A stretch of DNA of 64,000 bases. It comes from UBA4732 sp963823075 (GTDB taxonomy: Bacteria > Planctomycetota > Planctomycetia > Gemmatales > Gemmataceae). The notes beneath the pieces were generated by a model. It worked only from the letters and a program-made list of their open reading frames with translations. It did no database searches and had not been told where the DNA came from. The position numbers and the translations under genes were made by a program. The DNA is taken from NCBI GenBank assembly GCA_963823075.1, contig CAWGKE010000023.1:806001-870000 (forward strand), written 5' to 3'. Shown here piece by piece: positions 19,536 to 33,112 of this stretch (the stretch's first letter is position 1; the number at the start of each line of letters is the position of its first letter).

Positions 19536-20207
19536 ATGAGCGACGTGAAACGTCCCTTCGACTTCAAGATTGCGATCCCGCGGCTGCGGAAGGCGGTGCG
19601 CCCGTTCCCCAAGGCGGCCATGTTCGAGCTGGCGGCGCACGGCCACGGCTCGGTCTTCGAGCTGCTCGTCGCCTGCATCCTCTCGATCCGCACGCGCGAC
19701 GAAACCTCGCTGCCGGCGTCGCTGCGGCTGTTCGAGAAAGCGCGGACGCCCGCGGCCATGAGTCGGCTCGGCGCGGCGGGGATCGACGCCTTGATCCGCG
19801 ACAGCGCCTTTCACGAGGCGAAATCGCCGCAAATCCACGCCATCGCCGAACGAACCGAGGCCGAGTTCGGCGGCGTACTGCCGGCCGACCCGGAGGTGCT
19901 GCAAACCTTCCGCGGCGTCGGCCCCAAGTGCGCCAACCTCGTCGCGGGCATCGCCGGCGGCCGGCCGCTCATCAGCGTCGATATCCACGTCCACCGCGTC
20001 ACGAACCGCTGGGGCGTCGTCCGCACGCCGACGCCGGAAAAGACGATGACAGCGCTGGAGGCGGTCCTGCCGCGGCGCTACTGGGTCGAGATCAACGCGC
20101 TGCTGGTGCCGTTCGGCAAGCACATCTGCACGGGGACGCGGCCGATGTGTTCGACCTGCCCGCTGCTCGACATGTGCCGGCAGGTGGGCGTCACGTCGCA
20201 CCGCTGA
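19536..20207 (+). CDS. Endonuclease III-like DNA glycosylase/AP lyase
   Basis: A 223-residue HhH-GPD protein. Markers are the helix-hairpin-helix TFRGVGPKCANLVAGIA with the catalytic Lys (GVGPK), the catalytic Asp in SVDIHVHRVTNRWG, and a C-terminal [4Fe-4S] cluster motif C-x6-C-x2-C-x5-C (CTGTRPMCSTCPLLDMC). It should excise oxidised pyrimidines and cleave abasic sites. It resembles Nth, but the N-terminal MSDVKRPFDFKIAIPRLRKA is atypical, so a planctomycete-specific subgroup is possible. The ATG at 19536 is the first with full family homology. It is divergent from the alcohol dehydrogenase. Confidence 0.9.
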   Translation: MSDVKRPFDFKIAIPRLRKAVRPFPKAAMFELAAHGHGSVFELLVACILSIRTRDETSLPASLRLFEKARTPAAMSRLGAAGIDALIRDSAFHEAKSPQIHAIAERTEAEFGGVLPADPEVLQTFRGVGPKCANLVAGIAGGRPLISVDIHVHRVTNRWGVVRTPTPEKTMTALEAVLPRRYWVEINALLVPFGKHICTGTRPMCSTCPLLDMCRQVGVTSHR

Positions 20208-20275
20208 GCGGCGGGTGCGTGAATTGTTTCTAGCGGCCGCCGCGTGCGGTTCGGACAGGCCCCGTCACACGGCGC

Positions 20276-20659
20276 CTAGGTCAGCGGCTCCGGACGCTTT
20301 TTCTTCCGGCGTCGCGGCGTGTCGCAGGCGGAACAGGCCCCGGCGGACTCGTCATTTTGCGTATCGCAATTGCGGCAAATCCAGCCGGCCACGGCCGACT
20401 CGGCATGGGCCTGCCAGTCCTCATCCATCTCCAGCGGCTCATTGGTCGCCAGAACCTCCGCCGCGCGCTCGGCCTGCGACGCCGCCACGTACAGCCGGAT
20501 CGGGGCGTCGTTCCTCTGGCCGAAGATCGAGAAATCCGTGGGAGACGGCGAATCCTCCGAGAGGGTGCAGGCGATGCCCTCTACCTCCAGCCGCAGCCGG
20601 GCGGCCAGCGCTTCCTGGGTGGTGGAATAGGTCGCCGCCTGAACGGTCTTCTCCAACAT
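20276..20659 (-). CDS. DUF2007-like protein with C-terminal zinc ribbon
   Basis: A 127-residue protein. The first ~75 residues (ATYSTTQEALAARLRLEVEG, then IRLYVAASQAERAAEVLA) match the DUF2007 'signal-transducing' pattern. The C-terminus has a RanBP2-type-like zinc ribbon, WICRNCDT...GACSACDTP, followed by basic residues RRRKKKRP. It is likely cytosolic; the role is unknown, and a protein-interaction function is a guess. It is divergent from superoxide dismutase, sharing the 110-bp intergenic region. Confidence 0.75.
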   Translation of the reverse strand: MLEKTVQAATYSTTQEALAARLRLEVEGIACTLSEDSPSPTDFSIFGQRNDAPIRLYVAASQAERAAEVLATNEPLEMDEDWQAHAESAVAGWICRNCDTQNDESAGACSACDTPRRRKKKRPEPLT

Positions 20660-20770
20660 GGCTGTTCTCCGGGGCGTTTTCCGCCATTGTATTGCCGCGA
20701 CTGGCGGTTGCCCGTCCGCGCCGCCGCAATAGATTACCGGGGGCATTCCCTTTTTTCCCAGGAGGACGAC

Positions 20771-21382
20771 ATGGCCTTCACCCTGCCCCCGCTGCCGTAC
20801 CCCGCCGACGCTCTCGAAGCGGCCATCGACAAGACGACGATGGAAATCCACCACGGCAAGCATCACAAAGCTTACGTGGACAACCTGAACGCGGCCCTGG
20901 AAGGCCAACCCGCCTTGCAGTCGAAGTCGATCGAGCAGCTGCTGCACGACATCCACAGCGTGCCGGAGTCGATCCGCCAGAAGGTGATCAACAACGGCGG
21001 CGGCCATGCCAACCACACGATGTTCTGGGAGATCATGGCGCCGAGCGGCGGCGGCGAGCCGAGCGGCCCGCTGGCCGACGCGATCAAGTCCACCTTCGGC
21101 GACTTCGCCGGCTTCAAGGGCAAGATCAAGGAGGCGGGTCTCGGCCGCTTCGGCAGCGGCTGGTCGTGGCTGGTCGCCTCCGCCGGCAAGCTCAGCATCG
21201 TCAGCACGCCCAACCAGGACAGCCCGCTGATGCAAGCCGGCGTCACGCCCATCCTCGGCGTGGACGTGTGGGAGCACGCCTACTACCTCCGCTACCAGAA
21301 CCGCCGCGCCGACTACCTCGACGCCTGGTGGAAGGTCGTTAACTGGCCGGCGGTGGCCAAGCGCTTCGCCGGCGCCAAATGA
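20771..21382 (+). CDS. sodA: Superoxide dismutase, Fe/Mn family
   Basis: A 203-residue enzyme dismutating superoxide. Metal ligands are visible as His27 (MEIHHGKHH), His82 (GGGHANHTMFW), Asp165 and His169 (DVWEHAYYLRYQNRR). The GGHxNHxxFW and DVWEHAYY patterns fit the Mn or cambialistic group, though metal choice cannot be settled by eye. No signal peptide is seen, so it is cytoplasmic. GGAGG lies 5 bases before the ATG. The stop codon lies at the edge of a long palindromic repeat. Confidence 0.92.
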   Translation: MAFTLPPLPYPADALEAAIDKTTMEIHHGKHHKAYVDNLNAALEGQPALQSKSIEQLLHDIHSVPESIRQKVINNGGGHANHTMFWEIMAPSGGGEPSGPLADAIKSTFGDFAGFKGKIKEAGLGRFGSGWSWLVASAGKLSIVSTPNQDSPLMQAGVTPILGVDVWEHAYYLRYQNRRADYLDAWWKVVNWPAVAKRFAGAK

Positions 21383-21385
21383 ACG

Positions 21386-21457
<72 letters not shown>

Positions 21458-21475
21458 CCGAAAGGGACGGGCCGC

Positions 21476-22810
21476 ATGAAGCTCGCAGTCGTGGGCACGG
21501 GATACGTCGGCCTGGTGACGGGCGCCTGTTTCGCGGAGAGCGGCAACGAGGTCTGGTGCATCGACAAGGACGCGCGCAAGGTCGAGACGCTGGAGTCGGG
21601 CCGGCTGCCGATCTACGAACCGGGCCTCCTGGAGGTCGTGGCCCGCAACCGCCGCGAGGGCCGGCTCCACTTCACCACCGACCTCGCCGGCGGAATGGCG
21701 CCGGCCCCGGTGGTATTCGTCGCGGTGGGCACGCCGCAGAGCGCCGACGGCTCGGCCGACCTGTCTACCGTCTGGGCCGTGGCGGACGCCATCGCCGAAC
21801 ACGCCAACGGACCCAAGATCGTCGTCATCAAGAGCACCGTGCCGGTCGGCACGAACCGACAGGTCGCCGAGCGCCTCGCCGCCCGCGCCCGGTTCCCGCT
21901 CGACGTGGCCAGCAACCCGGAGTTCCTCAAGGAAGGGGCGGCCGTCGAGGACTGCACCCGGCCGGATCGCATCGTCGTCGGCGTCCGCCGCCCGGAGGTC
22001 GCCGACGTGCTGCACGAGCTGTACGCCCCCTACCTGCGCACGGAGCATCCCTTCCTGGTCATGTCGCCCGAAAGCGCGGAAATGACCAAATACGCCGCCA
22101 ACGCCATGCTGGCGACGAAGATCAGTTTCATTAACGAGATGGCCAATCTCTGCGAAAGGCTCGGGGCCGACGTCAACGACGTGCGCCGCGGCATCGGCCA
22201 CGACGAGCGCATCGGCTTCAAATTCCTCTTTCCCGGAGTCGGATACGGCGGCTCGTGCTTCCCCAAGGACGTCAAGGCGATCATTCACCTCTCCAACCAG
22301 GCCGGTCTGCCGCCGCATCTGATGGAGGCGGTGGACCGCGTCAACGAGCGGCAGAAGCAGGTGCTGGTCGAGAAGGTCCGCCGCCACTACGGCGACGCGC
22401 TGCGGGAAAAGACGCTGGCCGTGTGGGGCCTGGCGTTCAAGCCGCGAACCGACGACGTACGCGAGGCGCCGTCGCTGGCGCTGATCGACGCACTGCTGGC
22501 CGACGGCGTGAAGCTGCGCGTCCACGACCCCGAGGCGGCCGCCAACGTCCGCGCCTTGTACGGCGACCGGCTGACGTACTGTGACCGTCCCTACGGCGCC
22601 CTGGAGGGCGCGGACGGGCTGGCCGTCGTAACGGAGTGGAAGGAGTTTTATACTCCTGATTTCGAGGTGATGCGCCGGCTGATGCGCGAGCGCGTTCTCT
22701 TTGACGGCCGCAACCTCTATGAACCCAAGACGCCGGCCGCCCACGGCTTCGTCTACTACTCCATCGGCCGCAAGACGAGCCGACCGACCGCGGACGCCAA
22801 GGAAGAGTGA
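21476..22810 (+). CDS. ugd: UDP-glucose 6-dehydrogenase
   Basis: A 444-residue enzyme oxidising UDP-glucose to UDP-glucuronate for polysaccharide synthesis. It begins MKLAVVGTGYVGLVTGACFA (NAD-binding GxGxxG). It has KSTVPVGTN, NPEFLKEGAAVED, EMTKYAANAMLATKISFINE and the catalytic Cys in GYGGSCFPKD (about residue 261). The C-terminal domain has WGLAFKPRTDDVREAPS. The length is typical. The start follows the palindromic repeat and an AAAGGGAC ribosome-binding region. No exopolysaccharide genes are adjacent. Confidence 0.95.
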   Translation: MKLAVVGTGYVGLVTGACFAESGNEVWCIDKDARKVETLESGRLPIYEPGLLEVVARNRREGRLHFTTDLAGGMAPAPVVFVAVGTPQSADGSADLSTVWAVADAIAEHANGPKIVVIKSTVPVGTNRQVAERLAARARFPLDVASNPEFLKEGAAVEDCTRPDRIVVGVRRPEVADVLHELYAPYLRTEHPFLVMSPESAEMTKYAANAMLATKISFINEMANLCERLGADVNDVRRGIGHDERIGFKFLFPGVGYGGSCFPKDVKAIIHLSNQAGLPPHLMEAVDRVNERQKQVLVEKVRRHYGDALREKTLAVWGLAFKPRTDDVREAPSLALIDALLADGVKLRVHDPEAAANVRALYGDRLTYCDRPYGALEGADGLAVVTEWKEFYTPDFEVMRRLMRERVLFDGRNLYEPKTPAAHGFVYYSIGRKTSRPTADAKEE

Positions 22811-22830
22811 GAGGCGAGCCGGATCGCGCC

Positions 22831-23232
22831 TTACAACCCCGCCGCCCGCCGGCCCCGCGAGCCGTCTTCCTCCATCTCACGTGCGCATTCGATGCAGTAC
22901 GGCGCGTACGGCGTGGCATGCAGCCGCGCCTTCGGAATCTCCTTGCCGCACAGCTCGCACCGGCCGTAGGTCCCGTTCTCCAGGCGCCGCATGGCCGCCG
23001 CGATGGCTTCCAGGATCTGATCCTGGTTCTCCAGCAGGCTCACCGACATTTCCTGCTCGAAATTGTCCGTCCCCAGGTCGGCGGAGTGAAACGGCATGTT
23101 GGAGAGGTTGCCGCTGGCCTCGCCGCCCGACCGGCGCAGCGCCTCCTTTGAAAGGTCGGAGACGTCGCCCTTGAGGCGGCTTCCCAGCGCCAGCAGTTGA
23201 CGGCGGAAACCTTCGCGTTCGGATTCGGTCAT
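22831..23232 (-). CDS. TraR/DksA-type zinc-finger protein
   Basis: A 133-residue protein with a helical N-terminus (REGFRRQLLALGSRLKGDVS), a coiled segment (EQEMSVSLLENQDQILEAI), and a C4 zinc finger in GRCELCGKEIPKARL...YCIEC. This is the DksA/TraR family, which binds RNA polymerase through the secondary channel and alters promoter kinetics. The coiled-coil tip acidic residues of true DksA are not clearly present, so the ppGpp-related role is uncertain. It converges on ugd with a 20-bp gap. The start is the first ATG after the unrelated upstream text. Confidence 0.85.
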   Translation of the reverse strand: MTESEREGFRRQLLALGSRLKGDVSDLSKEALRRSGGEASGNLSNMPFHSADLGTDNFEQEMSVSLLENQDQILEAIAAAMRRLENGTYGRCELCGKEIPKARLHATPYAPYCIECAREMEEDGSRGRRAAGL

Positions 23233-23458
23233 GGCACAGGTGCTTTCATGAAAGGATGAACAATCGGCGGGGCCGTCCGACCGGCCGTCGAGGCGGCTTC
23301 GCCTTCGCCGAATGGGGTCCGCCCCTGTGTGGTGCAAACGCCGTTCCGGCGGCGCGGTGGAATGGAGGATTACGACGCCGCGCAGGCCGCCCGGGCCGCC
23401 GCCGGCTCGGCGCGCCCCGAATCCGCGCGTTTGACGGCTGGGTAGGTAGAGGACTGCG

Positions 23459-24025
23459 ATGAATCACCACGCCGAAGCCGACCGCCCGGCCCTGGAGCGC
23501 TTTCGGGAATACCTGCTCCTGTTGGCGCGGCTCCAGCTGGGCGATCCGCTTCGGGGCAACCTGGACCCCTCCGACGTGGTCCAACAAACCCTGCTGGAGG
23601 CCCACCGCCAGCGCGACCAGTTCCGCGGCCACACCAGCGCCGAGTTGGCCGCCTGGCTGCGGCAGATGCTGGCCTGCAACTTGGCCGATGCCATCCGCGC
23701 CCTGCACCGGGCCAAGCGCGACGTGGGGCGCGAACGGTCCCTGGAAGCGGCCCTGGAGGAATCCTCGGCCCGGATCGAGTCCTGGCTGGTCGCCGAGCAG
23801 TCCTCGCCCAGCGACCAGGCGGAGGCGAACGAACAGGCCGTCCGCCTGGCCGCCGCCCTGGCAACCTTGCCGGAGGCGCAACGGGAGGCACTGGTCCTGC
23901 GGCACTGTCAAGGTTGGCCCCTGGCCGACATCAGCCGGCGGCTGGGACGCACGCCCGCCGCCGTGGCGGGGTTGCTCAAACGCGGACTGAGGCAGCTGCG
24001 CCAGCTGTTGCAAGAACCGGAGTAA
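23459..24025 (+). CDS. Planctomycete-type ECF sigma factor
   Basis: A 188-residue sigma-70 family protein. Region 2 is visible in LDPSDVVQQTLLEAHRQRDQ and FRGHTSAELAAWLRQML. Region 4 has LPEAQREALVLRHCQGWPLA and the helix-turn-helix ISRRLGRTPAAVAGLLKRGL. It matches the planctomycete/verrucomicrobial subfamily (TIGR02984-like). It is followed 4 bases later by a Ser/Thr kinase gene; sigma-kinase pairs of this kind are common in planctomycetes, and the kinase may control sigma activity in place of an anti-sigma factor. Confidence 0.92.
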   Translation: MNHHAEADRPALERFREYLLLLARLQLGDPLRGNLDPSDVVQQTLLEAHRQRDQFRGHTSAELAAWLRQMLACNLADAIRALHRAKRDVGRERSLEAALEESSARIESWLVAEQSSPSDQAEANEQAVRLAAALATLPEAQREALVLRHCQGWPLADISRRLGRTPAAVAGLLKRGLRQLRQLLQEPE

Positions 24026-24029
24026 TGCC

Positions 24030-26372
24030 ATGTCCGATGAACTCGATCCTACCCCCTCCCGCGATCAGCGCGTCGATGCCGTCATCGCCGCGTATCTGGA
24101 GGCCGTGGACGCCGGCCGCGCGCCCGACCGGGTGGAGTTGCTCGCCCGTCACCCGGACTTGGCCGCCGAGTTGGAGGTTTTCTTCGCCGATCACGACCGG
24201 GTCGATCAGTTGGCGCAACCCCTGCGTCTCCCCGCTCCTCCCGCGTCGCAGCGGACGGAAGCCGAAGTCGGCGCCCCGGGGCCTTGTGGAGAGGCGGGGC
24301 CGGCGACGTTGGCCTGCGACGGGACGCCTCTTCTCGGCCCACCCCTTGGCACGAAAATCCGCTACATCGGCGACTACGAACTGCTGGAGGAGCTGGGCCG
24401 CGGCGGCATGGGCGTCGTCTACAAGGCCCGGCAGGGCAAGCTCCGCCGCCTGGTGGCCCTCAAGATGATCCTGGCCGGCGAATACGCCGGCGAACGGGAG
24501 CTGGCCCGCTTCCGCACCGAGGCCGAGGCGGTCGCACGCTTGCAGCACCCGAACATCGTGCAAATCTTCGAGGTCGGCGAACACGACGGCCATCCCTACT
24601 TTTCGCTGGAGTTCGTGGACGGCGGCAGTCTGGCCCAAAAGCTGGACGGCACGCCGCTGCCGCCTCAACAAGCGGCCCGGCTGGTGGAGACGCTGGCGCG
24701 GGCCATGCACGCCGCCCACCAGGCCGGCGTCGTCCACCGCGACTTGAAACCGGCCAACGTGCTGTTGACCTCCGACGGCACACCCAAGATCACCGACTTC
24801 GGTTTGGCCAAGCGGCTGGACGGCGACGCCGGCCAAACGCAGAGCGGCGCCATCATGGGCACGCCCTCGTACATGGCCCCAGAGCAAGCCAGCGGCAAGA
24901 GCAAGGAGATCGGGCCGGCGGCGGATACGTACGCGCTGGGGGCGATACTGTACGAGTGCCTAACGGGGCGGCCGCCGTTCAAGGCGTCTACGCCTCTGGA
25001 TACGGTGTTGCAAGTGGTCAGCGACGAGCCGGTCCCGCCGCGAAAGTTGCAGTCGAAAACGCCGCGTGATCTAGATACAATCTGTCTTAAATGTCTGCAA
25101 AAGGCGCCGGGCAAGCGTTACGCCACGGCCGCCGCCCTGGCGGAGGACTTGCGGCGCTTCCAGGCCCAGGAGCCGATCCAGGCGCGGCCGGTGGGCCGCC
25201 TGGAGCGCGGCGTCAAGTGGGCCAAGCGGCGTCCTGCGGTGGCAAGTTTGCTGGCGGCGCTGGTGCTGGCAGCGCTTGGCCTCGTGGCAGGCGGCGCCTG
25301 GTTTACGAACAGTCTGAATGACGCCCTGGGTGCGGCCAAGGATAGTGCCGAGGCCAAAGGGAAAGCCCTGGATGCCGAACGAGTGGCCAAGGAGAAGGCC
25401 CAGAATGAGAAGAGCCTTGCCGACGCGGCCCGGACCAAGGCCGAGTGGCTGGCCTATGCCGGCCAGATCACCCTGGCCCAGCGCGAATGGCAGGACGGCG
25501 ACGTCGGCCATGCCCGCGACCTGCTCGCCGCCTGTCAGGTGAACTTGCGCGGCTGGGAGTACGACTACCTGGCCACCCTCTTCAACAAGAACCAGCGCAC
25601 CCTGCGGGGGCACACCGGCTAGGTCACCAGCGTGGCTTTCAGCCCTGACGGTAAACACCTGGCCAGCGGCAGCTTGGATAACACCGTCAAGGTGTGGGAC
25701 GCCCAGACCGGCCAGGAAACCCGCACCCTCAATGGGCACACCAGCGTGGTCCTCAGCGTGGCCTTCAGCCCCGACGGCAAACGCCTGGTCAGCGGCAGCG
25801 GGGACAACACCGTCAAGGTGTGGGACGCCCAGACCGGCCAGGAAACCCTCACCCTCAAGGGGCACACCGGCTGGGTCAAGAGCGTGGCCTTCAGCCCTGA
25901 CGGCAAACGCCTGGTCAGCGGCAGCGCGGACAACACCGTCAAGGTATGGGACGCCCAGACCGGCCAGGAAACCCTCACCCTCAAGGGGCGCGCCGGCATG
26001 GTATTTAGCGTGGCGTTCAGCCCCGACGGCAAACGCATAGTCAGCGGGAGTGAGGACAAAACCGTCAAGGTGTGGGACGCCCAGACCGGCCAGGAAACCC
26101 TCACTCTCAAGGGGCACACCGACCGGGTCAGCAGCGTGGCCTTCAGCCCCGACGGCAAACGCCTGGTCAGCGGCAGCCAGGACAACACCGTCAAGGTGTG
26201 GGACGCCCAGACCGGCCAGGAAACCCTCACCCTCAAGGGGCACACCGACCCGGTCAATAGCGTGGCCTTCAGCCCCGACGGCAAACGCCTGGTCAGCGGG
26301 AGTTCGGACCGCACCCTCAAGGTGTGGGATGCGAGCGGGGGGCAGGAAGCGGACCTTGGTTCCCGGAAGTAG
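24030..26372 (+). CDS. Membrane Ser/Thr protein kinase with WD40 repeats, interrupted by in-frame TAG
   Basis: One continuous frame apart from a TAG at 25620-25622. Residues ~1-100 are a planctomycete N-terminal region (DQRVDAVIAAYLEAVDAGRA). The kinase domain follows: LGRGGMGVVYKARQ, VALKMILAGEY, VVHRDLKPANVLL, ITDFGLAKRL, GTPSYMAPEQA. Then come one membrane helix (PAVASLLAALVLAALGLVAG) and a coiled-coil (AEAKGKALDAERVAKEKAQN). The segment ends RTLRGHTG, then TAG, then six WD40 repeats. Sister repeats have TGG (Trp) at this position, so TAG is a single G-to-A change. The C-terminus drops out of frame: GSRDGAVKFW of a final blade is readable at about 26357-26390 in another frame. Without read-through, the product is a 530-residue kinase lacking its propeller. 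Confidence 0.85.
25623..26330 (+). repeat. Tandem 126-bp WD40-coding repeats
   Basis: Six consecutive repeats of about 126 bases, each encoding a 42-residue blade with the core SVAFSPDGKRLVSGS and NTVKVWDAQTGQETLTL. Neighbouring units differ by only a few bases, including at third positions, which points to recent amplification or gene conversion. A seventh blade is fragmentary. Variation is concentrated in the loop residues after GHT and in SGSxDxT. Confidence 0.92.
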
Positions 26373-26473
26373 GGATGGCGCCGTCAAGTTTTGGCATCGG
26401 CCCATGTTTCGCCAGGAGCTGTCCGCGAGGGGTCTTGAGTGGTGAACCGCGCTCCCGCTTCGGGGAGGGCTTG

Positions 26474-27671
<1,198 letters not shown>

Positions 27672-27868
27672 AGCGGGTCCATCCAAGGGGCGAGCGGCCG
27701 GCGTGAGCCGGCTGATGGGGCGTCCTACGAGGTGGATTCTATGAAACTTGCCGTCGTTATGGGCGACTATGAGCGCCAGAACCATTTTTACAGATATGTA
27801 CTCTTGACCACTACCGCCGGGGAGATTATCTTTCCCCTCGACGACTCGGGGTCGTCAGCGCCGCGGCC

Positions 27869-27917
27869 GCCCGGCTGGGACATATGGGGCGGCCGCGGTT
27901 TGCTCATTTTCGGGGAG
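27869..27917. repeat. Dispersed repeat, copy 1 (GGGACATATGGGGCGGC core)
   Basis: About 45 bases, GCCCGGCTGGGACATATGGG onward to GCGGTTTGCTCATTTTC, match 28551-28602 with a few substitutions. It lies between the UvrC-like gene and DUF2442. A short ORF (27741-27980) passes through it; its last third encodes only the repeat and reverse-strand DUF2442 sequence, so I do not call it a gene. Confidence 0.75.
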
Positions 27918-27936
27918 GAAATGACACGCACAAGCG

Positions 27937-28224
27937 TCAGGCGCGTGGCTGGCCTGCTGGGGCGCCTGCTTCGGCGTTAACGGCGGCGGCCGGGAGCAAG
28001 GCGTGAAGCGCTTCGGGGGCGAAGTCGGCCCCGTTCGGCCAGACAACCGTGCCGCAGACGGGATCGAGGGCGACCTGGGCGAAGTAACCGGGGTCGCGCA
28101 GAGGCTCGAATACCGAGCCGCTCAGGAGCGGCTCGACGTCCACGACGGCCCGCGCACCGTCGCTGAAGGACAGTTCCAGGTGGTGAGGCCCCCGAACCTC
28201 GGCGCCCAGGATTCGTAAAATCAT
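27937..28224 (-). CDS. DUF2442 family protein
   Basis: A 95-residue protein, MILRILGAEVRGPHHLELSF then SDGARAVVDVEPLLSG and GTVVWPNGADFAPEALHALL, the typical DUF2442 pattern (the W.NGADFAPE.L signature). Its gene follows DUF4160 by 13 bases on the same strand. DUF4160/DUF2442 pairs recur in many genomes and are suspected toxin-antitoxin-like modules; the biochemical activity is unknown to me. The C-terminal Ala/Gly-rich tail (AAAVNAEAGAPAGQPRA) is poorly conserved and may be read-through. Confidence 0.8.
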   Translation of the reverse strand: MILRILGAEVRGPHHLELSFSDGARAVVDVEPLLSGSVFEPLRDPGYFAQVALDPVCGTVVWPNGADFAPEALHALLPAAAVNAEAGAPAGQPRA

Positions 28225-28237
28225 CGACCGACTCCTC

Positions 28238-28498
28238 TCAAATCAACGGCGGGATGGGAAGCAGCGGCTGACCGGCGGCTGCCAGGTCCCAATCCTGCTG
28301 CAACTCCGCCCGGTGCGCCGCGAGCCAATCCTCGACCAACGCCTGTGCCCGGCGCGGGAGTCGGCCGGCAAGGACCGTTCCGGTCGCGATCCGGAACGTC
28401 GCCTCGTGTTCGCCGTAGATGGCGTGAAAGTGCGGCGGCGCATGATCGCGATAGTACATGTAGATCGCAATCCCCTAGAACTGTGAGAGCCGCGGCAT
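28238..28498 (-). CDS. DUF4160 family protein, with in-frame TAG near the start
   Basis: From ATG 28498 the frame reads MPRLSQF, then TAG at 28475-28477, then GIAIYMYYRDHAPPHFHAIY and GEHEATFRIATGTVL. DUF4160 proteins start MPR(L/I)SEF-(aromatic)-GI.I.MYY.DH.PPHFH, so the TAG sits exactly where an aromatic residue is expected. The rest of the gene is intact, ending PLLPIPPLI. An internal ATG (28459) could restart translation at MYYRDHAPPHFH, losing 13 residues. It is paired with DUF2442 downstream. Confidence 0.75.
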
Positions 28499-28550
28499 CC
28501 GAGCGCCTCCGCCGGAAAAAGCCATTCCGGGGACATTGTAACAAGCAGCC

Positions 28551-28602
28551 GCCCAGCCGGGACATATGGGGCGGCTGCGGTTTGCTCATTTCAGGGAGGC
28601 GC
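28551..28602. repeat. Dispersed repeat, copy 2 (GGGACATATGGGGCGGC core)
   Basis: Partner of 27869-27917, in the same orientation. The two copies bracket the DUF2442/DUF4160 pair. If they acted as recombination boundaries, the pair would behave as a movable unit. No inverted ends or transposase are visible. Confidence 0.75.
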
Positions 28603-28607
28603 GACGG

Positions 28608-29522
28608 TCACTTCTTCGGCTGTTCCTTATCCGTCTCAACTTGCTCTCCTTTCAAGACGACGACCATTTTTCCTGTTGTACCATCCTTCAAGACTGTTGT
28701 TGTCGAGATCGTTGTCTCGGTACTCAGGTGTATGGTATCGTCAAGGAACTTCCCGTCGATGCATGCGTCCATATCGATGTCATCCGTGAGGGCCGATCCA
28801 TCCAAGGTCTCTTGCTTGTCCTTGCCGCTGCCCGTGGATTTGAGAGGAAACTCGTAATGGACGAGGAAGCGGCCGAACCGTCGGTCGCCCTTGGGGTAGA
28901 CCTTGACGAGTTTGCCCGTCCCGCGCACTTTGGAGGCGTCGCCCTCGAAGTCATTGCTCTGGTCGAGGAGTCGGACGATCGGTGCCATGTCGAGCTTCCA
29001 GCCCTCCTCCGCCTTCACGGGCTGCTCGGGAAGGAAGTGCTGCTCGAAGTCCCGGAATTCGTCCGAGGCGTTGAACTCGCTGTCAAGGGTCGAGGCGTCG
29101 TCGCCGGTCACTTCCATTCCGCCCTCGATCTGGAAATGGAACTTGCCGTCCTTCTTCCGCTCGATGAGAAGCGTCTTCCCCGCGTAGGGAAGGTCCGTCG
29201 TCTTGTCGCCTTCTTTGACCTGGGCTTTGTCGTACTGACGGCGGATCTTCGTGGGCGGCTTCCCGGCTTCCTCGGCGAGAATGGTTTCTCGGTATACATA
29301 GCTTTCTGTGTCTTTTTCCTTGTCAGCGGATACGGTCTTGCCCGTAGCGTCGATCATCTTGGTTTCGGTCGTGAGCGTCGAGGTGCGCTCCACCAGAACC
29401 ACATCGCCGACGCCGGCCATCTTGAGTTTGATAGTATTAGCGTCCTCTGCCCACGCCAGGGTTGGCGCCGCCAGCAGCGCCGAAGCAGCCAGCCACATCG
29501 TCCGCGTCATGGAATGCCTCAT
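28608..29522 (-). CDS. Secreted protein of unknown function
   Basis: From ATG 29522 the protein of about 304 residues starts MRHSMTRTMWLAASALLAAP with a signal peptide likely cleaved after TLAWA. The mature part is polar and beta-rich (IKLKMAGVGDVVLVERTSTL, TETKMIDATGKTVSADKEKD, FEQHFLPEQPVKAEEGWKLD) and ends in a Lys-rich tail. No catalytic motif or lipobox is seen. I recall similar signal-peptide proteins from planctomycetes but no function. The longer ORF start at 29615 adds a basic segment before the signal peptide and was not chosen. Confidence 0.7.
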   Translation of the reverse strand: MRHSMTRTMWLAASALLAAPTLAWAEDANTIKLKMAGVGDVVLVERTSTLTTETKMIDATGKTVSADKEKDTESYVYRETILAEEAGKPPTKIRRQYDKAQVKEGDKTTDLPYAGKTLLIERKKDGKFHFQIEGGMEVTGDDASTLDSEFNASDEFRDFEQHFLPEQPVKAEEGWKLDMAPIVRLLDQSNDFEGDASKVRGTGKLVKVYPKGDRRFGRFLVHYEFPLKSTGSGKDKQETLDGSALTDDIDMDACIDGKFLDDTIHLSTETTISTTTVLKDGTTGKMVVVLKGEQVETDKEQPKK

Positions 29523-29662
29523 CGGAAGGACAAGGAGTCGGCGAGCCGCCCGTCGCCGTGAGGTGGAGAGGATCCGCCTCTTGGAGAGGCGCGATGCTCC
29601 CATAGTATGAGTCAAGACCCGCTGAACACAAGAGGCAACCGCCGCCGAGGGCCTGACCAGAA

Positions 29663-33112
<3,450 letters not shown>

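Noticed and set aside
25623..26330. Regular 126-bp repeats as a satellite or CRISPR-like array
   Set aside because: Every unit translates to a canonical WD40 blade in the kinase frame.
27741..27980. Short ORF MKLAVVMGDYERQNHFYRYV on the plus strand
   Set aside because: The second half is encoded by the dispersed repeat at 27869-27917 and by sequence antisense to DUF2442. No homology or ribosome-binding site could be seen, though its first 30 codons are lower in GC and could be a remnant.
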